DNA of 64,000 bases from JACCXG01 sp963836735 (GCA_963836735.1 CAWIKP010000019.1:275818-339817), one strand, 5' to 3'. Positions 1-9,224 are shown, counted from the first letter of the stretch. The notes: a model not told the origin generated them from the sequence alone. Program-made: numbers and translations.

Positions 1-2
1 AC

Positions 3-551
3 GATTACAAGGACCTGATGGCGGGGGTGGACGAAGTGCTGAAGAAGGGCTACATCGACGAGAAACAGCTCGGCGTCACCGGCGGGAGCGGCGGCGGCCT
101 GCTCACGAACTGGGTCGTGACGCAGACGACGCGTTTCAAGGCCGCGGTCAGCCAGCGCGATATCTCGGACTGGGCCAATTTCTGGTACACCGCCGACTTC
201 ACGCTGTTCACGCCGACCTGGTTCCACAAGGCGCCGTTCGAAGATCCATCGGAGTTCGCGAAGCGATCGCCGATCACCTACGTGTCGAAGATCCAGACGC
301 CGCTGATGTTCATCCTCGGCGACGAGGACTGGCGCACGCCGCCCTCGGCGGGGGGCGAAGATCTGTTCCGGGCCCTGAAATACCTGAAGCGTCCGACGGT
401 GATGGTCCGCTTTCCAGGCGAGAGCCACGAGCTGTCGCGCAGCGGCCGGCCGTGGCACCGTATCGAACGCCTCCAGCACATCGTGGGATGGTTCGACAAG
501 TACCTGACCGGCAAGGCCACCGGCACCTACGAGCCGCAGCCCGCGCGGTAA
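3..551 (+). CDS. Prolyl oligopeptidase-type (S9) peptidase, C-terminal part
   Basis: This is the catalytic end of an S9-family serine peptidase (acylaminoacyl- or dipeptidyl-peptidase-like). The gene starts left of the window and reads in frame from base 3. The visible 182 residues carry the nucleophile elbow GVTGGSGGGLLT (Ser near residue 29), the acid loop GDEDWRTP and the histidine motif GESHELSR in the usual order of the alpha/beta-hydrolase fold. The end is typical, with a last helix (HIVGWFDKYL) and a short polar tail. The family cleaves short peptides and is often exported in Acidobacteriota, but the leader lies outside the window, so location is unknown. Only the N-terminal propeller is missing. 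The next gene converges on it 24 bp downstream. Confidence 0.9.
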   Translation, partial: DYKDLMAGVDEVLKKGYIDEKQLGVTGGSGGGLLTNWVVTQTTRFKAAVSQRDISDWANFWYTADFTLFTPTWFHKAPFEDPSEFAKRSPITYVSKIQTPLMFILGDEDWRTPPSAGGEDLFRALKYLKRPTVMVRFPGESHELSRSGRPWHRIERLQHIVGWFDKYLTGKATGTYEPQPAR

Positions 552-575
552 GCTGTCAACGCTCTTGTCGGCCAG

Positions 576-983
576 TCACCGTCCGCCCGGCTTTGGGCGT
601 GTGGGCTCCGGCTCCGCGGCGGATCGGATCGGTTCCCACTCCCCCGCCGGCTTGATCCGGGTGACACCAACCGGCATCGGCTCCTTGTCCGTGTAGCTCA
701 ACCGCACGTCGATCGGCGCTGCCGGGACGCTCACCAGCTTCACCGGAATGTTCGGATCGCTTCGTCGCCCCGCGCGGTCCTGGACCATGGCTAGGGTCGG
801 TCGCAGCTTCTCGTCGAGCGTGCCCCACCCGACGATCACGACCGGCTGTGGGGCAACATCGCCGAGCTGCAATGACTGCTGTGCGGCCACCGGCCGCCCG
901 GTTTGCATGACACACAGCCACAGCAGGCAGCCTGCGATGACGGTCAGAACGGCTTTCGTATAGGGATCAGGTCTCATCGGCAC
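576..983 (-). CDS. Small exported hypothetical protein
   Basis: A 135-residue protein with a clear N-terminal export signal: a basic start, a hydrophobic stretch (AVLTVIAGCLLWLCVMQ) and an AAQQ cleavage-like site near residue 35. The mature part is short and polar (DLR-type beta strands followed by a Pro/Glu-rich tail), with no catalytic motif I recognise. Two possible starts lie close together (MPMRPD and MRPD, two codons apart). It is transcribed away from the sulfatase-like gene, from a divergent gap of about 75 bp. Small exported proteins with this kind of leader are common in this bacterial group; the function is unknown. Confidence 0.6.
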   Translation of the reverse strand: MPMRPDPYTKAVLTVIAGCLLWLCVMQTGRPVAAQQSLQLGDVAPQPVVIVGWGTLDEKLRPTLAMVQDRAGRRSDPNIPVKLVSVPAAPIDVRLSYTDKEPMPVGVTRIKPAGEWEPIRSAAEPEPTRPKPGGR

Positions 984-1058
984 CTCGCGCTTTGGACGAT
1001 GATGGCGGCAAAATCGTCGAAGCGTCGCACTGATAGTAGACTGCCGGTCGAGGTGGGA

Positions 1059-2158
1059 ATGGTCGCACGGTCTGCCGTCGTTCTGATTGCGCTCCTGGCC
1101 GGGCTGGCGCCCCTTTCAGCGGGCCGCCAGCCGGCCCCCACTCGCGACCATCTCGTCCTGATCACCCTGGACGGCGTTCGCACGTCGGAGATCTTCACGG
1201 GGCTCGACGTTGAGATCCTCCGCTCGACGCTCGGCCAAGGATGCGAAGCTGGAGGACCAGGCCGCCTACAAGCGCTTCTACGCACGCCACCCCGGAGGCG
1301 CGACGCGAAAAGCTGATGCCCTTCTTCTGGGGCGAGCTGATGAAGCAGCACGGCTCGATTGCCGGCAACCGCGCGCTCAAGAGCGTCGTGACGGTGACCA
1401 ATACCCACCGGTTCTCCTATCCCGGCTACTCGGAGATCCTCACCGGCGAGGCCCACGACGACGTCATCAAGAGCAACGACCGCGTGCAGAACCCGTATCG
1501 CACGGTGCTGGAGGAGCTGAAGGATCGCCTGTCGCTTCCGGCGGGCGGCGTGGCGGCCTTTGCGTCGTGGGAGGTTTTCAACGAGATCGCGGAGCAGAAG
1601 CCCGGCAGCCTGGCCATCAACGCGGGATACGAAGCCTTCGAGAGCTCCGACCGCGGCGCGGCGGAACTGAGCCGCATGCAGTTCCAGACGCCGCCACCCT
1701 GGGAATCGGCCCGCTACGACGCCTATACCTTCAATTTTGCGATGAACTATCTGCGCACCGCCCGTCCGCGCGTTCTCTATCTCGCATTCGACGAGACGGA
1801 CGATTGGGCCCACAGCGGCCGCTACGATCGCCTGCTCGACGCGCTGGCGCGCACCGACGGGTATCTGAAGGAGCTCTGGACCTGGCTGCAGTCACAGCCA
1901 GACTATCGCCGCACCCACATCCTGATCACCACGGATCACGGCCGCGGCCGGACGACCGACGATTGGCGGACGCACGGTGCGAAAGTCGAAGGCGCCCAGG
2001 ACACCTGGATGGCGTTCATCAGCCCGGCCTTCAACCAGCGAGGCGAATGGCGCGATCACCCGCCGCTGCACACCAACCAGGCGGCGGCGACGATGGCGGG
2101 CTGGATGGGGGTGGATTGGACGGTGGGGCGAGCAGGGGTTGGGAGGGCGATTAGGTAA
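1059..2158 (+). CDS. Alkaline phosphatase/sulfatase-superfamily protein, frame-shifted twice
   Basis: An exported metal-dependent phosphatase/phosphodiesterase/sulfatase-fold protein. ATG 1059 follows GAGGTGGG and begins a signal peptide (SAVVLIALLAGLAPLSAG). The first metal-binding strand is visible as HLVLITLDGVRTSEIF, where the Asp and following Thr are the usual metal and nucleophile region. The second is ILITTDHGRGR near the C-terminus, where Asp and His are metal ligands. Between them is the expected PGYSEILTG segment. The protein moves to the next frame near 1230 (at GKDAKLEDQAAYKRFYA) and again near 1290 (at TPEARREKLMPFFW), so the intact product would be about 366 residues. I read both shifts as sequence errors because the protein is well preserved on each side. 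The substrate cannot be told from sequence. Confidence 0.8.
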
Positions 2159-2564
2159 GAGGCGGAAAGGTGATCTACGACGGGCCACGGCCGGGTGGAT
2201 CGGTGAATCTCGACTCGGGCGAACAGGTTCCTGTCGTTCACGCGGCGCAGGAGGCCGCGGCCAGCCCATCGACGACGATGCGGATTCGCGACGTGCTCAG
2301 CATTCAGAGCGGGAAGCTTGTCGTCACTCGCTACGGGACGTCAGTCCATCATGAATAGAAGTGTCAAACGGGTCAAGGAGACCGCCGTTCCTCGCGGGCC
2401 GCCCCGCTGCCGGCGCTGGTGCCTCGGGAAATCTGGCAACCGACGTGTCCCGTCGGCGCGCAACGGTACAATGCTTCCGGAATCAGAAGACTGGCGGCGG
2501 TGCGCGCTCGATGTGACGGCCGTCGTTGGGGACAGCAAACAATGTCGCAGCTTATGGGGAGATC
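2159..2564. other. Gap of about 405 bp, with one doubtful short reading frame
   Basis: Between the sulfatase-like gene and the cold-shock gene. A 62-codon frame runs from GTG 2170 to 2358 on the plus strand (ending RYGTSVHHE), with AAAGG directly before the start. It has no recognisable domain and I would not call it a gene with confidence. TACAAT at 2467-2472 could be a -10 element for the cold-shock gene with a leader of about 90 nt, which would suit such genes, but no convincing -35 box precedes it. Confidence 0.3.
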
Positions 2565-2768
2565 ATGACCGGCACGATCAGAACGTTACGAGTGGACAAG
2601 GGCTTTGGTTTTATCAAGGACGCTGGGGGGAAGGACTACTTCTTCCATCAGAGTGCCGTGCAAGGCGAAGGGATCAACGATCTCAGGGAGGGCGACTCGG
2701 TCGAGTTCGAGGTCGGCGACGGGCCAAAGGGGCCTCGCGCCGAGAAGGTGCGTCGAACTTCGACGTAA
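2565..2768 (+). CDS. Cold-shock protein (CspA family)
   Basis: A 67-residue single cold-shock domain, the normal family length. The RNA-binding motifs are both present: KGFGFI (residues 12-17, RNP1) and DYFFHQS (24-30, RNP2). The acidic-hydrophobic end EGDSVEFEVGDGPKGPRAEKV is also typical. The protein binds single-stranded RNA or DNA in the cytoplasm and keeps mRNA unstructured. I chose ATG 2565 over an upstream in-frame ATG at 2526 because the domain starts here (MTGTIRTL) and GGGGAG sits just before it. The codon frame is intact. It converges with the S9A peptidase gene, leaving 65 bp between stop codons. Confidence 0.93.
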   Translation: MTGTIRTLRVDKGFGFIKDAGGKDYFFHQSAVQGEGINDLREGDSVEFEVGDGPKGPRAEKVRRTST

Positions 2769-2818
2769 GCACCGCCGTTCGGTACGCGGTAGGCGGCTGG
2801 AGCCGTGTCGGACGAGCA

Positions 2819-2838
2819 AGTAACTGGAAACTGTTACT
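2819..2838. terminator. Small hairpin at the junction of converging genes
   Basis: AGTAAC-TGGAAACT-GTTACT is a perfect 6-bp inverted repeat that overlaps the TAA stop of the S9A peptidase gene and lies 51 bp after the cold-shock stop. There is no T-run. The CAGTTTCCAGTTAC string on its complement recurs in the convergent gap at 56531, so it may belong to a repeat family. Confidence 0.35.
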
Positions 2839-4983
2839 GCGCCGGCGCGAGACTGCTCCGCGCTCCTCCGGCGAGCCCCATCTGCCACAGCATGTAGGAG
2901 TACGTGAACGCCAGCTCGCGGAGCGCGTCGTAGCGGCCAGACGCGCCGCCGTGGCCGGCTCCCATGTTCGTCTTCAGCAGGAGCGGATTGGCATCCGTCT
3001 TGGTCACACGCAGTCTGGCGACGAACTTCGCGCCTTCCCAGTACGGCACCTGGCTGTCGTTCAGCGACACGTGCACCAGCATCGACGGGTAGCGCTGCGG
3101 CTTGATGTTGTCGTAGGGCGAGTACTTCATCATGTAGTCGAAGTCCGCCCTGGTGTTCGGGTTGCCCCACTCGATGTACTCGCTGGTCGTGAGCGGCAGC
3201 GAGGCGTCGAGCATGGTGTTGATGACGTCCACGAACGGCACCTGCGCGACCGACGCCTTGAACAGGTCCGGCCGCATGTTGACGACGGCGCCCATCAACA
3301 GTCCACCCGCGCTTCCTCCCTGGATCACGAGGCGATCGGACGACGTGTACTTGTTCTTGACCAGGTACTCGGCGCAGTCGATGAAGTCGGTGAACGTGTT
3401 CATCTTCTGCATCATCCGTCCCTGCTCGCGCCACTCTTCGCCGAGCTCGCCGCCGCCGCGGATGTACGCCAGCGCGTAGATCACTCCGCGATCGAGGAGG
3501 CTGAGGCGGTTCGACGAGAACGCCGGCGACTGCGAAGCGCCGTACGACCCGTACGCGTAGAGCAGCATCGGCGCGGTGCCGTCGATCTTCGTGCCCTTGC
3601 GATAGACGATCGAAATCGGCACCTTCGTGCCGTCGCGCGACACCGACCAGATCCGCTTCGCCTCGTAGTTCGACGGGTCGTAGCCGCCGAGCACTTCGGT
3701 GCGCTTCAGCAGCAGCCGCTGCCTGGTGTTGAGGTCGTAGTCGTAGACCGACGCCGGCGTCACCATCGACTGGTAGTTGAACCGCACCGTGGTGGTCTCG
3801 AACTCGGGGTTGGCGGCCAGCGACAGCGCGTAGTCCGGCTCCTCGGTCGTGATCCGATGGGACGCCTTGGTCCGCATGTCGATGACGCGCAGATAGCTCA
3901 GGCCGCCCTCCCGCTCCGACACGACCAGGTGGTTGGCGAAGAAGGTCAGGCCGCCGATCCGCACCGCCGGGCTTGTGGTCGATGAACGGCGTCCAGTTCT
4001 TCTCGGAGGGATCCGCGAGCGGCGCCTTGACCACGCGGAAGTTCTTCGCGCCCTTGTTGGTCGTGATGTAGAGCTCGCCGCCGTAATGATCGACGTCGTA
4101 CTCGTGGCCGGTCTCGCGCGCGGCGACGACCTTCGGCGCCGCCGCCGGTGTCGCGGCCGGGATGTACCTGACCTCGTTGGACGTTTTCGCGCCCGAGTTG
4201 AGGAAGATCATCTTCTTGTCGAGCGAGCGGGTCGCGTAGACGTCGAACAGCTCGTCCCGCTCTTCGAAGATCAGCTGGCTCTCGGCCTCGCCGACCACGT
4301 GCCGGAACACCTTGTCCGACCGCTTCGACACCGCATCCTCGGTGGTGTAGATGAGCGTCTTGTTGTCGGTCGCCCAGGCCACCGACCCGGCGCGCTCGAT
4401 GCGCTCGGTGGATTCCCGCCCGTTCCGCAGATCCTTCACGTGCAGGACGTATTGCCGGTAGCCGGTCGTATCCAGCGAGTAGGCCAGCCAGTTGGCGTCG
4501 TCGCTCACCGCGTAAGCCCCGAGCCCCAGGAACTTGTGGCCTTCGGCCTGCTTGTTGAGATCGAGCAGGACTTCCTCGGGGGCGGCCATGCTGCCCTGCC
4601 TCCGGCACATGTAGGGATACTGCCGGCCCTCTTCGGTTCGCGAGTAGTAGAAATACTCGCCGATGCGCGAGGGCACGCTCGAGATCGGTCTGCTTGATGC
4701 GGCCGAGCATCTCCTTGTAGAGCGTTTCCTGAAGACCCTTGGTCGGCTGCATGATCTCTTCGGTGTAGGCGTTCTCGGCCTCGAGGTACTTCGTGACGTC
4801 GGGATTCGCCTTCTGACGCAGCCAGAAGTAGTCATCGCTCAGCGTGGATCCATGGATCTGGGTCGTGTGCGGCACCTTCGCCGCCTGCGGCGGGGTGCCG
4901 GTTCCCGACTGGGCGATCAACGTGGAGCCGGCGATGGTGGCCGCGAGCGGCACAACGGTAATCAACGTGGCGGGCTTGTTCAT
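2834..4983 (-). CDS. S9A oligopeptidase (prolyl oligopeptidase/oligopeptidase B-like), frame-shifted twice
   Basis: A complete prolyl-oligopeptidase-type serine peptidase of about 716 residues, the usual family length. ATG 4983 begins a signal-like leader (ATLITVVPLAATIAGSTLIAQ). Then come the N-terminal family motif DDYFWLRQK, a beta-propeller (TTEDAVSKRSDKVFRH, SGAKTSNEVRYI) and the catalytic domain with IQGGSAGGLLMG (nucleophile Ser), VSLNDSQVPYWEG (acid) and NMGAGHGGASGR (His). It hydrolyses short peptides after proline or basic residues; the leader suggests a periplasmic enzyme. The protein changes frame near 4675 (after GRIKQTDL, continuing at PSRIGEYFYYSRTEEG) and near 3963 (after FIDHKP, continuing at VRIGGLTFFANH). 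The sequence is otherwise continuous, so an intact gene in the cell is likely. Confidence 0.9.
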
Positions 4984-5048
4984 CTCGTCTTCCAAGGCAG
5001 CGATGTGGGGGAAGCCGCCGCCGGCGGCATGCCGGGGCAGCCATGATG

Positions 5049-5483
5049 TTACCCCGAGCCTGCCGGGGGCAGGGATTCGTTCGACTTGTCCAGCGCGGCG
5101 AAGGCGAAAACCACCAGGCCTACCAGGATCGGTATCAACCCGATGATCCACACCGGCTCCCTTCTCGACGCCACCATTGCGAACATCACCCCCAAACCGA
5201 TCCCCAGAACGACGAGAATCGCGCCGGCCTGCATCCCGTTGCGCCTGGTTTTCAGCGCTTCCCTGCGTTCGTGTTCGCGCGCGATGGCCTCCTCCTGCCG
5301 CAGCTGCTCGACGACGAGCCGCGCCGACTCGGGCGACTGTTCGGCAACCCTGCGGAGGAGCGCCAGCCGGTCGCGCGCCTGACGGTCCCTGGCGCGCGCG
5401 TCGACCCAGTGCGCCACGCTCAAATACGCGAACAGCCCGACTGCGCCTGCGGCAAGGAAGAGAAACTGACCTAAATCGTCCAT
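5049..5483 (-). CDS. DUF6249-like membrane protein
   Basis: A 144-residue membrane protein. Segment 1 (about residues 6-28, FLFLAAGAVGLFAYLSV) is followed by a strongly charged helix (ARDRQARDRLALLRRVAEQSPESARLVVE) that probably forms a cytoplasmic coiled coil. Segments 2 and 3 (GAILVVLGIGLGVMFAMV and IIGLIPILVGLVVFAFAAL) lie near the C-terminus. The arrangement RRNGMQAGAILVVLGIGLG resembles the DUF6249 family, often found next to ECF sigma factors. ATG 5483 was chosen because the longer frame upstream gives no sensible protein. It is divergent from the sigma factor gene across about 145 bp, so the two may share control. No enzymatic residues are visible. Confidence 0.75.
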   Translation of the reverse strand: MDDLGQFLFLAAGAVGLFAYLSVAHWVDARARDRQARDRLALLRRVAEQSPESARLVVEQLRQEEAIAREHERREALKTRRNGMQAGAILVVLGIGLGVMFAMVASRREPVWIIGLIPILVGLVVFAFAALDKSNESLPPAGSG

Positions 5484-5628
5484 GCGCCCCTCCCGGCAAC
5501 GAATCTGAGGAATGAGACACGGCGACGGTCGACGGGGTTGCGTTTGTTTGCTGCCGGCCTGGCCACAGAGATAATGCAACCGGTCGATCCCCGCTGGCGT
5601 CACATGGACACGGACGCCATCGCCGGAG

Positions 5629-6222
5629 ATGCCGAACATGCCGACCCAGCCGGCCGACGAGGATGCCGCGGACGTCGCCCGTGTGGTGGCGGGCGACAGC
5701 GCGGCGTTCGACGGTATCGTCGGGCGCTGGCAGGCCCGGCTAGTGAACCTGGCCTGGCGGTTCTGCCGCGACCGGATGATGGCGGAGGACATGGCACAGG
5801 ATGCGTTCGTGAAGGCCTTTCGTGCACTGCACACCTTCCGCGGCGACTCTTCGTTCTCGACGTGGCTCACGGCGATCGCGATGAACACGTATCGCTCGTG
5901 CCTTCGCGATCGGCCGCTTCCCACCGTCGAGGTCGATGCCGCGCGCGCGCACACGCACGAGCCCGATGCGTTGGCCGGCCTGCACGAGCGCGAACGGGCC
6001 GAGCTGCTGCGACGGGCGGTCCTGACGCTCCCGATTAAATACCGCGAGCCGATTGTGTTGTATTACTTTCAGGAGATGAACCTCGCAGAAACCGCGCGCA
6101 TCCTGGCCATGCCCGAGGGGACGCTGAAGGCGCGCCTGCACCGCGGCCGGGAGCTCCTGCGCCGCCGATCCTCGGGACGGTTTGGCGGCCTCGAGTCGAA
6201 TCCCGCGAGGTCTGAATCTTGA
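5629..6222 (+). CDS. RNA polymerase ECF-type sigma factor
   Basis: A sigma-70 family factor of about 197 residues. Region 2 covers roughly residues 22-95: the helix FDGIVGRWQARLVNLAWRFC, then DRMMAEDMAQDAFVKAFRAL and FRGDSSFSTWLTAIAMN, the segment that melts and reads the -10 element. Region 4 covers about 130-180: LPIKYREPIVLYYFQ, then MNLAETARILAMPEGTLKARLHRGRELLRR, a helix-turn-helix that reads the -35 element. The start is either ATG 5629 or ATG 5638; the second has GGAG at better spacing. TGATG coupling with the following small membrane gene suggests co-translation. The target regulon is not evident here. Confidence 0.9.
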   Translation: MPNMPTQPADEDAADVARVVAGDSAAFDGIVGRWQARLVNLAWRFCRDRMMAEDMAQDAFVKAFRALHTFRGDSSFSTWLTAIAMNTYRSCLRDRPLPTVEVDAARAHTHEPDALAGLHERERAELLRRAVLTLPIKYREPIVLYYFQEMNLAETARILAMPEGTLKARLHRGRELLRRRSSGRFGGLESNPARSES

Positions 6223-6560
6223 TGCCCCGCGAGATGGACGACCTCGACCGCGCGCTCACCGACGACGACACGATCGTCCCGTCGTCAGGGTTCGCCGCTA
6301 GCGTGATGGACGCGGTGCAGGAGGCCGAGTCCGAGCCCCCGCCCATCGCGTTTCCCTGGCGTCCGTTCGGCATCGGGGTCGTCGCCTGTCTCGTCTGGGC
6401 AGCGTCGGTCATCTCGATGGTGAACCGGCGCGATCAGGGGCTGCTGGGCGAGATCGCTGCCGGCTTCGCCGACGCCGGGCCGCTGCCGTTGTACGCCACC
6501 GTGGCGGCGCTGGCCACGCTCCTCGCGCTGGGTGTCCAGCGGACGCTGCTCAGACGATAG
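6222..6560 (+). CDS. Small membrane protein coupled to the sigma factor, possible anti-sigma
   Basis: A 112-residue protein starting at ATG 6222, which overlaps the sigma factor stop codon (TGATG). The N-terminal 45 residues are acidic and soluble (MDDLDRALTDDDTIVPSSGF, then VMDAVQEAESEP). Two membrane segments follow: GIGVVACLVWAASVISMV and LYATVAALATLLALGVQ. Its position directly behind an ECF sigma factor and its soluble-head/membrane layout fit an anti-sigma factor or an accessory membrane protein, but there is no zinc-binding HxxxCxxC motif, so the role is inferred from context only. Confidence 0.7.
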   Translation: MPREMDDLDRALTDDDTIVPSSGFAASVMDAVQEAESEPPPIAFPWRPFGIGVVACLVWAASVISMVNRRDQGLLGEIAAGFADAGPLPLYATVAALATLLALGVQRTLLRR

Positions 6561-6582
6561 CGACCGTCCCGGCCATGTTCCC

Positions 6583-7518
6583 TTGACCGAGTGGACCGTC
6601 ACCGCCGCGGAAGCCGGCGTCCGGCTGGACAAGTATCTCGCCGCACGCGATCGGCTCGGTTCCCGAAGCAGGGCGGCCTCGGCGCTCGAGCGCGGCAAAG
6701 TCTACGTCAACGATCGGGAAGCGACGCTCGTCGATGCGTCGCGCGAGATGGCCGCCGGCGACGCCGTGCGGATCTGGACCGATCGGCCCGGCAGCGCGAA
6801 GGCGCGGCCGCGCACGGGCGCCATCGCCAACCTCGACGTCGTCTTCGAGGACGACCACCTGATCGTCATAAACAAGCCTCCCGGCCTGCTCTCCGTCCCG
6901 CTCGAGCGGAATCGCGGCGTGCCGTCGGTGTACGACAGGCTCGAAGACCGGTTCCGATCCCACGGCAAGCGCCGCCCGCTCGTCGTCCATCGCATCGATC
7001 AGGACACGTCGGGCCTCGTCCTGTTCGCGAAGGATCCGGCGGCGCAGGCGCACCTCAAGGAGCAGTTCAAGCGGCGCGAGACGGAACGCGTCTACCTGAC
7101 CGTCGTGTACGGACGGCCCGAGCCCGAGGAAGGCAGCTGGCGCGACGTTCTCGTGTGGGATGAGAAGGCCCTGATCCAGAAGGAGACGCACCCGCGGGAT
7201 CCGCGCGGGCAGGAAGCAGTCTCGCACTACCGCGTCCTCGAGGCGCTCGGCGGCGCGTCACTCCTCGAGGTGCGGCTGCACACCGGCCGGCGGAACCAGG
7301 TGCGGATTCAGGCGCGGCTCCGCGGCCACACGCTCGTCGGCGAGCAGCGCTATGTGTTCGGGCCGGGCGAGCTGCGCCAGATTCCCTTTCCACGTCATGC
7401 GCTGCACGCCTGGCGCCTCGCGTTCAGGCACCCGGACGACGGCCGCCGTATCGAGCTGGAGGCGGCGCCTCCAGCCGATTTCACCGAGCTTCTTTCCCGG
7501 TTGCGGCGGCAGGGCTGA
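6583..7518 (+). CDS. RluA-family pseudouridine synthase
   Basis: Converts specific uridines in RNA (23S rRNA or tRNA) to pseudouridine in the cytoplasm. An N-terminal S4 RNA-binding domain (VRLDKYLAARDRLGSRSRAASALERG, with KVYVNDREA) is followed by the catalytic domain with the signature HRIDQDTSGLVLFAKD; its Asp, near residue 139, is the nucleophile. VEVRLHTGRRNQ-type residues appear as LLEVRLHTGRRNQVRIQARL, the expected RluA motif. TTG 6583 is the best start: no in-frame ATG precedes the S4 domain, and a GTG at 6532 would lie inside the upstream gene. Length is about 311 residues, normal for the family. Its 3' end overlaps the converging sugar-isomerase gene by 38 bp. Confidence 0.9.
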   Translation: MTEWTVTAAEAGVRLDKYLAARDRLGSRSRAASALERGKVYVNDREATLVDASREMAAGDAVRIWTDRPGSAKARPRTGAIANLDVVFEDDHLIVINKPPGLLSVPLERNRGVPSVYDRLEDRFRSHGKRRPLVVHRIDQDTSGLVLFAKDPAAQAHLKEQFKRRETERVYLTVVYGRPEPEEGSWRDVLVWDEKALIQKETHPRDPRGQEAVSHYRVLEALGGASLLEVRLHTGRRNQVRIQARLRGHTLVGEQRYVFGPGELRQIPFPRHALHAWRLAFRHPDDGRRIELEAAPPADFTELLSRLRRQG

Positions 7519-8449
7519 CCGCGACCGGCTTCTCTCCCGCGATGAAGCGATCGACCCGCGCCGAGACATCCTTGAGATAGGCCAGATCGCCACCCTCGAT
7601 CTCCGTCGTGACGTATCCCGCATACCCGATCTCGGCCAGCGCACGCCGCACTTCCGGCCAGTCGATGTCTCCCTCGCCGATGTTCTTGAAGGCGAAGCTC
7701 CGGCTCTTGCGGTCGAACGTGAAGTCCTTCAGGTGGATTCTGACGATCCGCGACCCGAGAGTGCGGATCCAGTCCTGCGGATAGGCGTTGATCACGACGT
7801 TTCCGACGTCGAAGTACGCCCGGACCCACGGGGACTCGAAATCGTCCACGTAGCGCGCGAACTCCAGCGGGCTGAGCAGGAACTTGTTCCAGACCTCCTC
7901 GACCGCGATGATGATCTTCTGATCGCGCGCGACCGGCAGCAACCGCTCGCGAATCACTTTCTGGGAGCGCGTCCACGCATCGCGGTACGAGGTCGCCGGA
8001 TCGACCACCGCCGGCACCAGCAGCACCGCCTCGGCGCCCCACAGCGCGGCATTCTTGATCGACGTCTCCATCCCCTTGACGCTCTTCGCCACCACTTCGG
8101 GATCGGCGCTCGACAGCGGATAGCGCCAGTGGTCGGAATTCATCACCGAATGGATCTTCAGTCCGGTTTTGGTCGACGCCTCTTTGATCTCGGCGGCTTC
8201 GGCGTCAGCGGTGATGGTCTGCATCTCGACCGCTTCGAAGCCCGCCTCCTTGCCGATCGCGAATCGCTCCGCGTACGACTTGTCGCGCGGCAGCATCGAG
8301 ATGAGCGTCGACTTGCGAATCGTCGCCGGGTTCGGCGGCGACGGCGACCCGCCGGCGGCGGGCGCCGGCTTCTGCTGCGCCCCGAGACCGACCGGAGCCA
8401 CGGCCACCGCAGCCGTCAACGTCTTCAGGAAGTCGCGTCTGTTCTCCAT
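7481..8449 (-). CDS. Sugar phosphate isomerase/epimerase-like TIM-barrel protein, Tat-exported
   Basis: A 322-residue xylose-isomerase-like TIM barrel. The N-terminus ENRRDFLKTLTAAVAVAPVG is a twin-arginine export signal, so the protein probably works folded in the periplasm. Barrel strands and likely metal ligands are visible: GFEAVEMQTITA, IHSVMNSDHWRYP, IIIAVEEVWNKFLL (Glu), VRAYFDVGNVVINAYP (Asp) and VTTEIEGGD (terminal Glu). In related families such proteins interconvert sugars or act on 3-keto-glycosides; the exact reaction is not deducible. ATG 8449 puts the Tat motif at the usual place. It is separated from the hexulose-phosphate-like gene by about 80 bp that includes one copy of the CTCCTGATCTCCTG repeat. 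Confidence 0.87.
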   Translation of the reverse strand: MENRRDFLKTLTAAVAVAPVGLGAQQKPAPAAGGSPSPPNPATIRKSTLISMLPRDKSYAERFAIGKEAGFEAVEMQTITADAEAAEIKEASTKTGLKIHSVMNSDHWRYPLSSADPEVVAKSVKGMETSIKNAALWGAEAVLLVPAVVDPATSYRDAWTRSQKVIRERLLPVARDQKIIIAVEEVWNKFLLSPLEFARYVDDFESPWVRAYFDVGNVVINAYPQDWIRTLGSRIVRIHLKDFTFDRKSRSFAFKNIGEGDIDWPEVRRALAEIGYAGYVTTEIEGGDLAYLKDVSARVDRFIAGEKPVAVSPAAATGKEAR

Positions 8450-8479
8450 GGGAATGCTCCTCAAAGAACGTCCTAATTA

Positions 8480-8509
8480 CTCCTGATCTCCTGGCCCTCC
8501 TGTAAAAAG
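8480..8509 (+). repeat. CTCCTGATCTCCTG repeat, copy 1
   Basis: CTCCTGATCTCCTGGCCCTCC followed by TGTAAAAAGA. It closely matches two copies near 13026-13096, where they face each other. It lies just upstream of the sugar-isomerase gene and downstream of the hexulose-phosphate-like gene. The purpose is unknown. Confidence 0.6.
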
Positions 8510-8531
8510 ACCTTGGTTCGTTGCCCCGATC

Positions 8532-9224
8532 CTATCTTGCCTTCTTGATTTCACGGCAAATCCGCTGCAGAACCGGGAACAGCTCGCGATCGGCCGGGCG
8601 GAACGCGGCGCCGTCGATCACCAGCGGCGCGCCGAGCACGACCAGCGGCGCACCCCGCGATGGGCACTCGATCGCCTGCTCGATCGACAGCCCGCCGACC
8701 GCCTGCACCGGAATCGACACCGCACGCACGACCTCGTCCAGCTCGTCGAGCGGGCTCAGACCCTTGATCAGCCCGCGTTCGTCGAACCCGATGTGGTGGA
8801 CGATGAAATCCACCCCGAGCGACTCCATCCAGACCGCGTTGGCCACACGATCGTCTGCCGCGAGGTTATCGCCCATCACCTTGATGTCGTACTTCTTCCC
8901 TGCCTCGACCACCTTCCGGATGGTTGCCTCGTGCGCGCGTCCCATCACGACGACGAGATCGGCGCCCGCCTTGGCCATCATCTCGGCTTCCAGATATCCC
9001 CCATCCATCGTTTTCAGGTCCGCGACGATCGGGTGATTCGGGAAACGCGACCGCAGTCCCTCGACCGCGTGCAGTCCCTCGGCAAGAAGCAGCGGCGTAC
9101 CAGCTTCGAGCCAGTCCACGCCGGCCTCGACGGCAATCGCCGCGGTGTCGAGCGCTTCGTCGAGAGACGTCAGGTCGAGCGAGAGTTGAACGATGGGGAA
9201 CGTCAGATTGTCGAGACGGCTCAC
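8532..9224 (-). CDS. 3-hexulose-6-phosphate synthase/OMP decarboxylase-family protein
   Basis: A 230-residue member of the orotidine-5'-phosphate decarboxylase suprafamily. The conserved active-site string VADLKTMDGGYLEAEMM (DxKxxD) is present, followed by AGADLVVVMGRA, VDFIVHHIGFDER and the phosphate-binding PVQAVGGLSIEQA. Closest by motif to hexulose-6-phosphate synthases or 3-keto-L-gulonate-6-phosphate decarboxylases, which act on sugar phosphates in the cytoplasm. The GTG start at 9224 overlaps the TGA of the upstream haem-binding dehydrogenase gene, and AGGAGGGCAGG lies before it, so the two genes are translationally coupled. Which sugar is used is not clear, and no partner 6-phospho-3-hexuloisomerase is visible in the window. 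Confidence 0.85.
   Translation of the reverse strand: MSRLDNLTFPIVQLSLDLTSLDEALDTAAIAVEAGVDWLEAGTPLLLAEGLHAVEGLRSRFPNHPIVADLKTMDGGYLEAEMMAKAGADLVVVMGRAHEATIRKVVEAGKKYDIKVMGDNLAADDRVANAVWMESLGVDFIVHHIGFDERGLIKGLSPLDELDEVVRAVSIPVQAVGGLSIEQAIECPSRGAPLVVLGAPLVIDGAAFRPADRELFPVLQRICREIKKAR

Noticed and set aside
2170..2358. A short gene between the sulfatase-like and cold-shock genes
   Set aside because: No domain, weak start and no signal; kept only as a note in the gap entry.
2318..3985. A 555-codon open frame opposite the S9A peptidase
   Set aside because: It spans the cold-shock gene and the peptidase catalytic domain on the other strand with no domain of its own.
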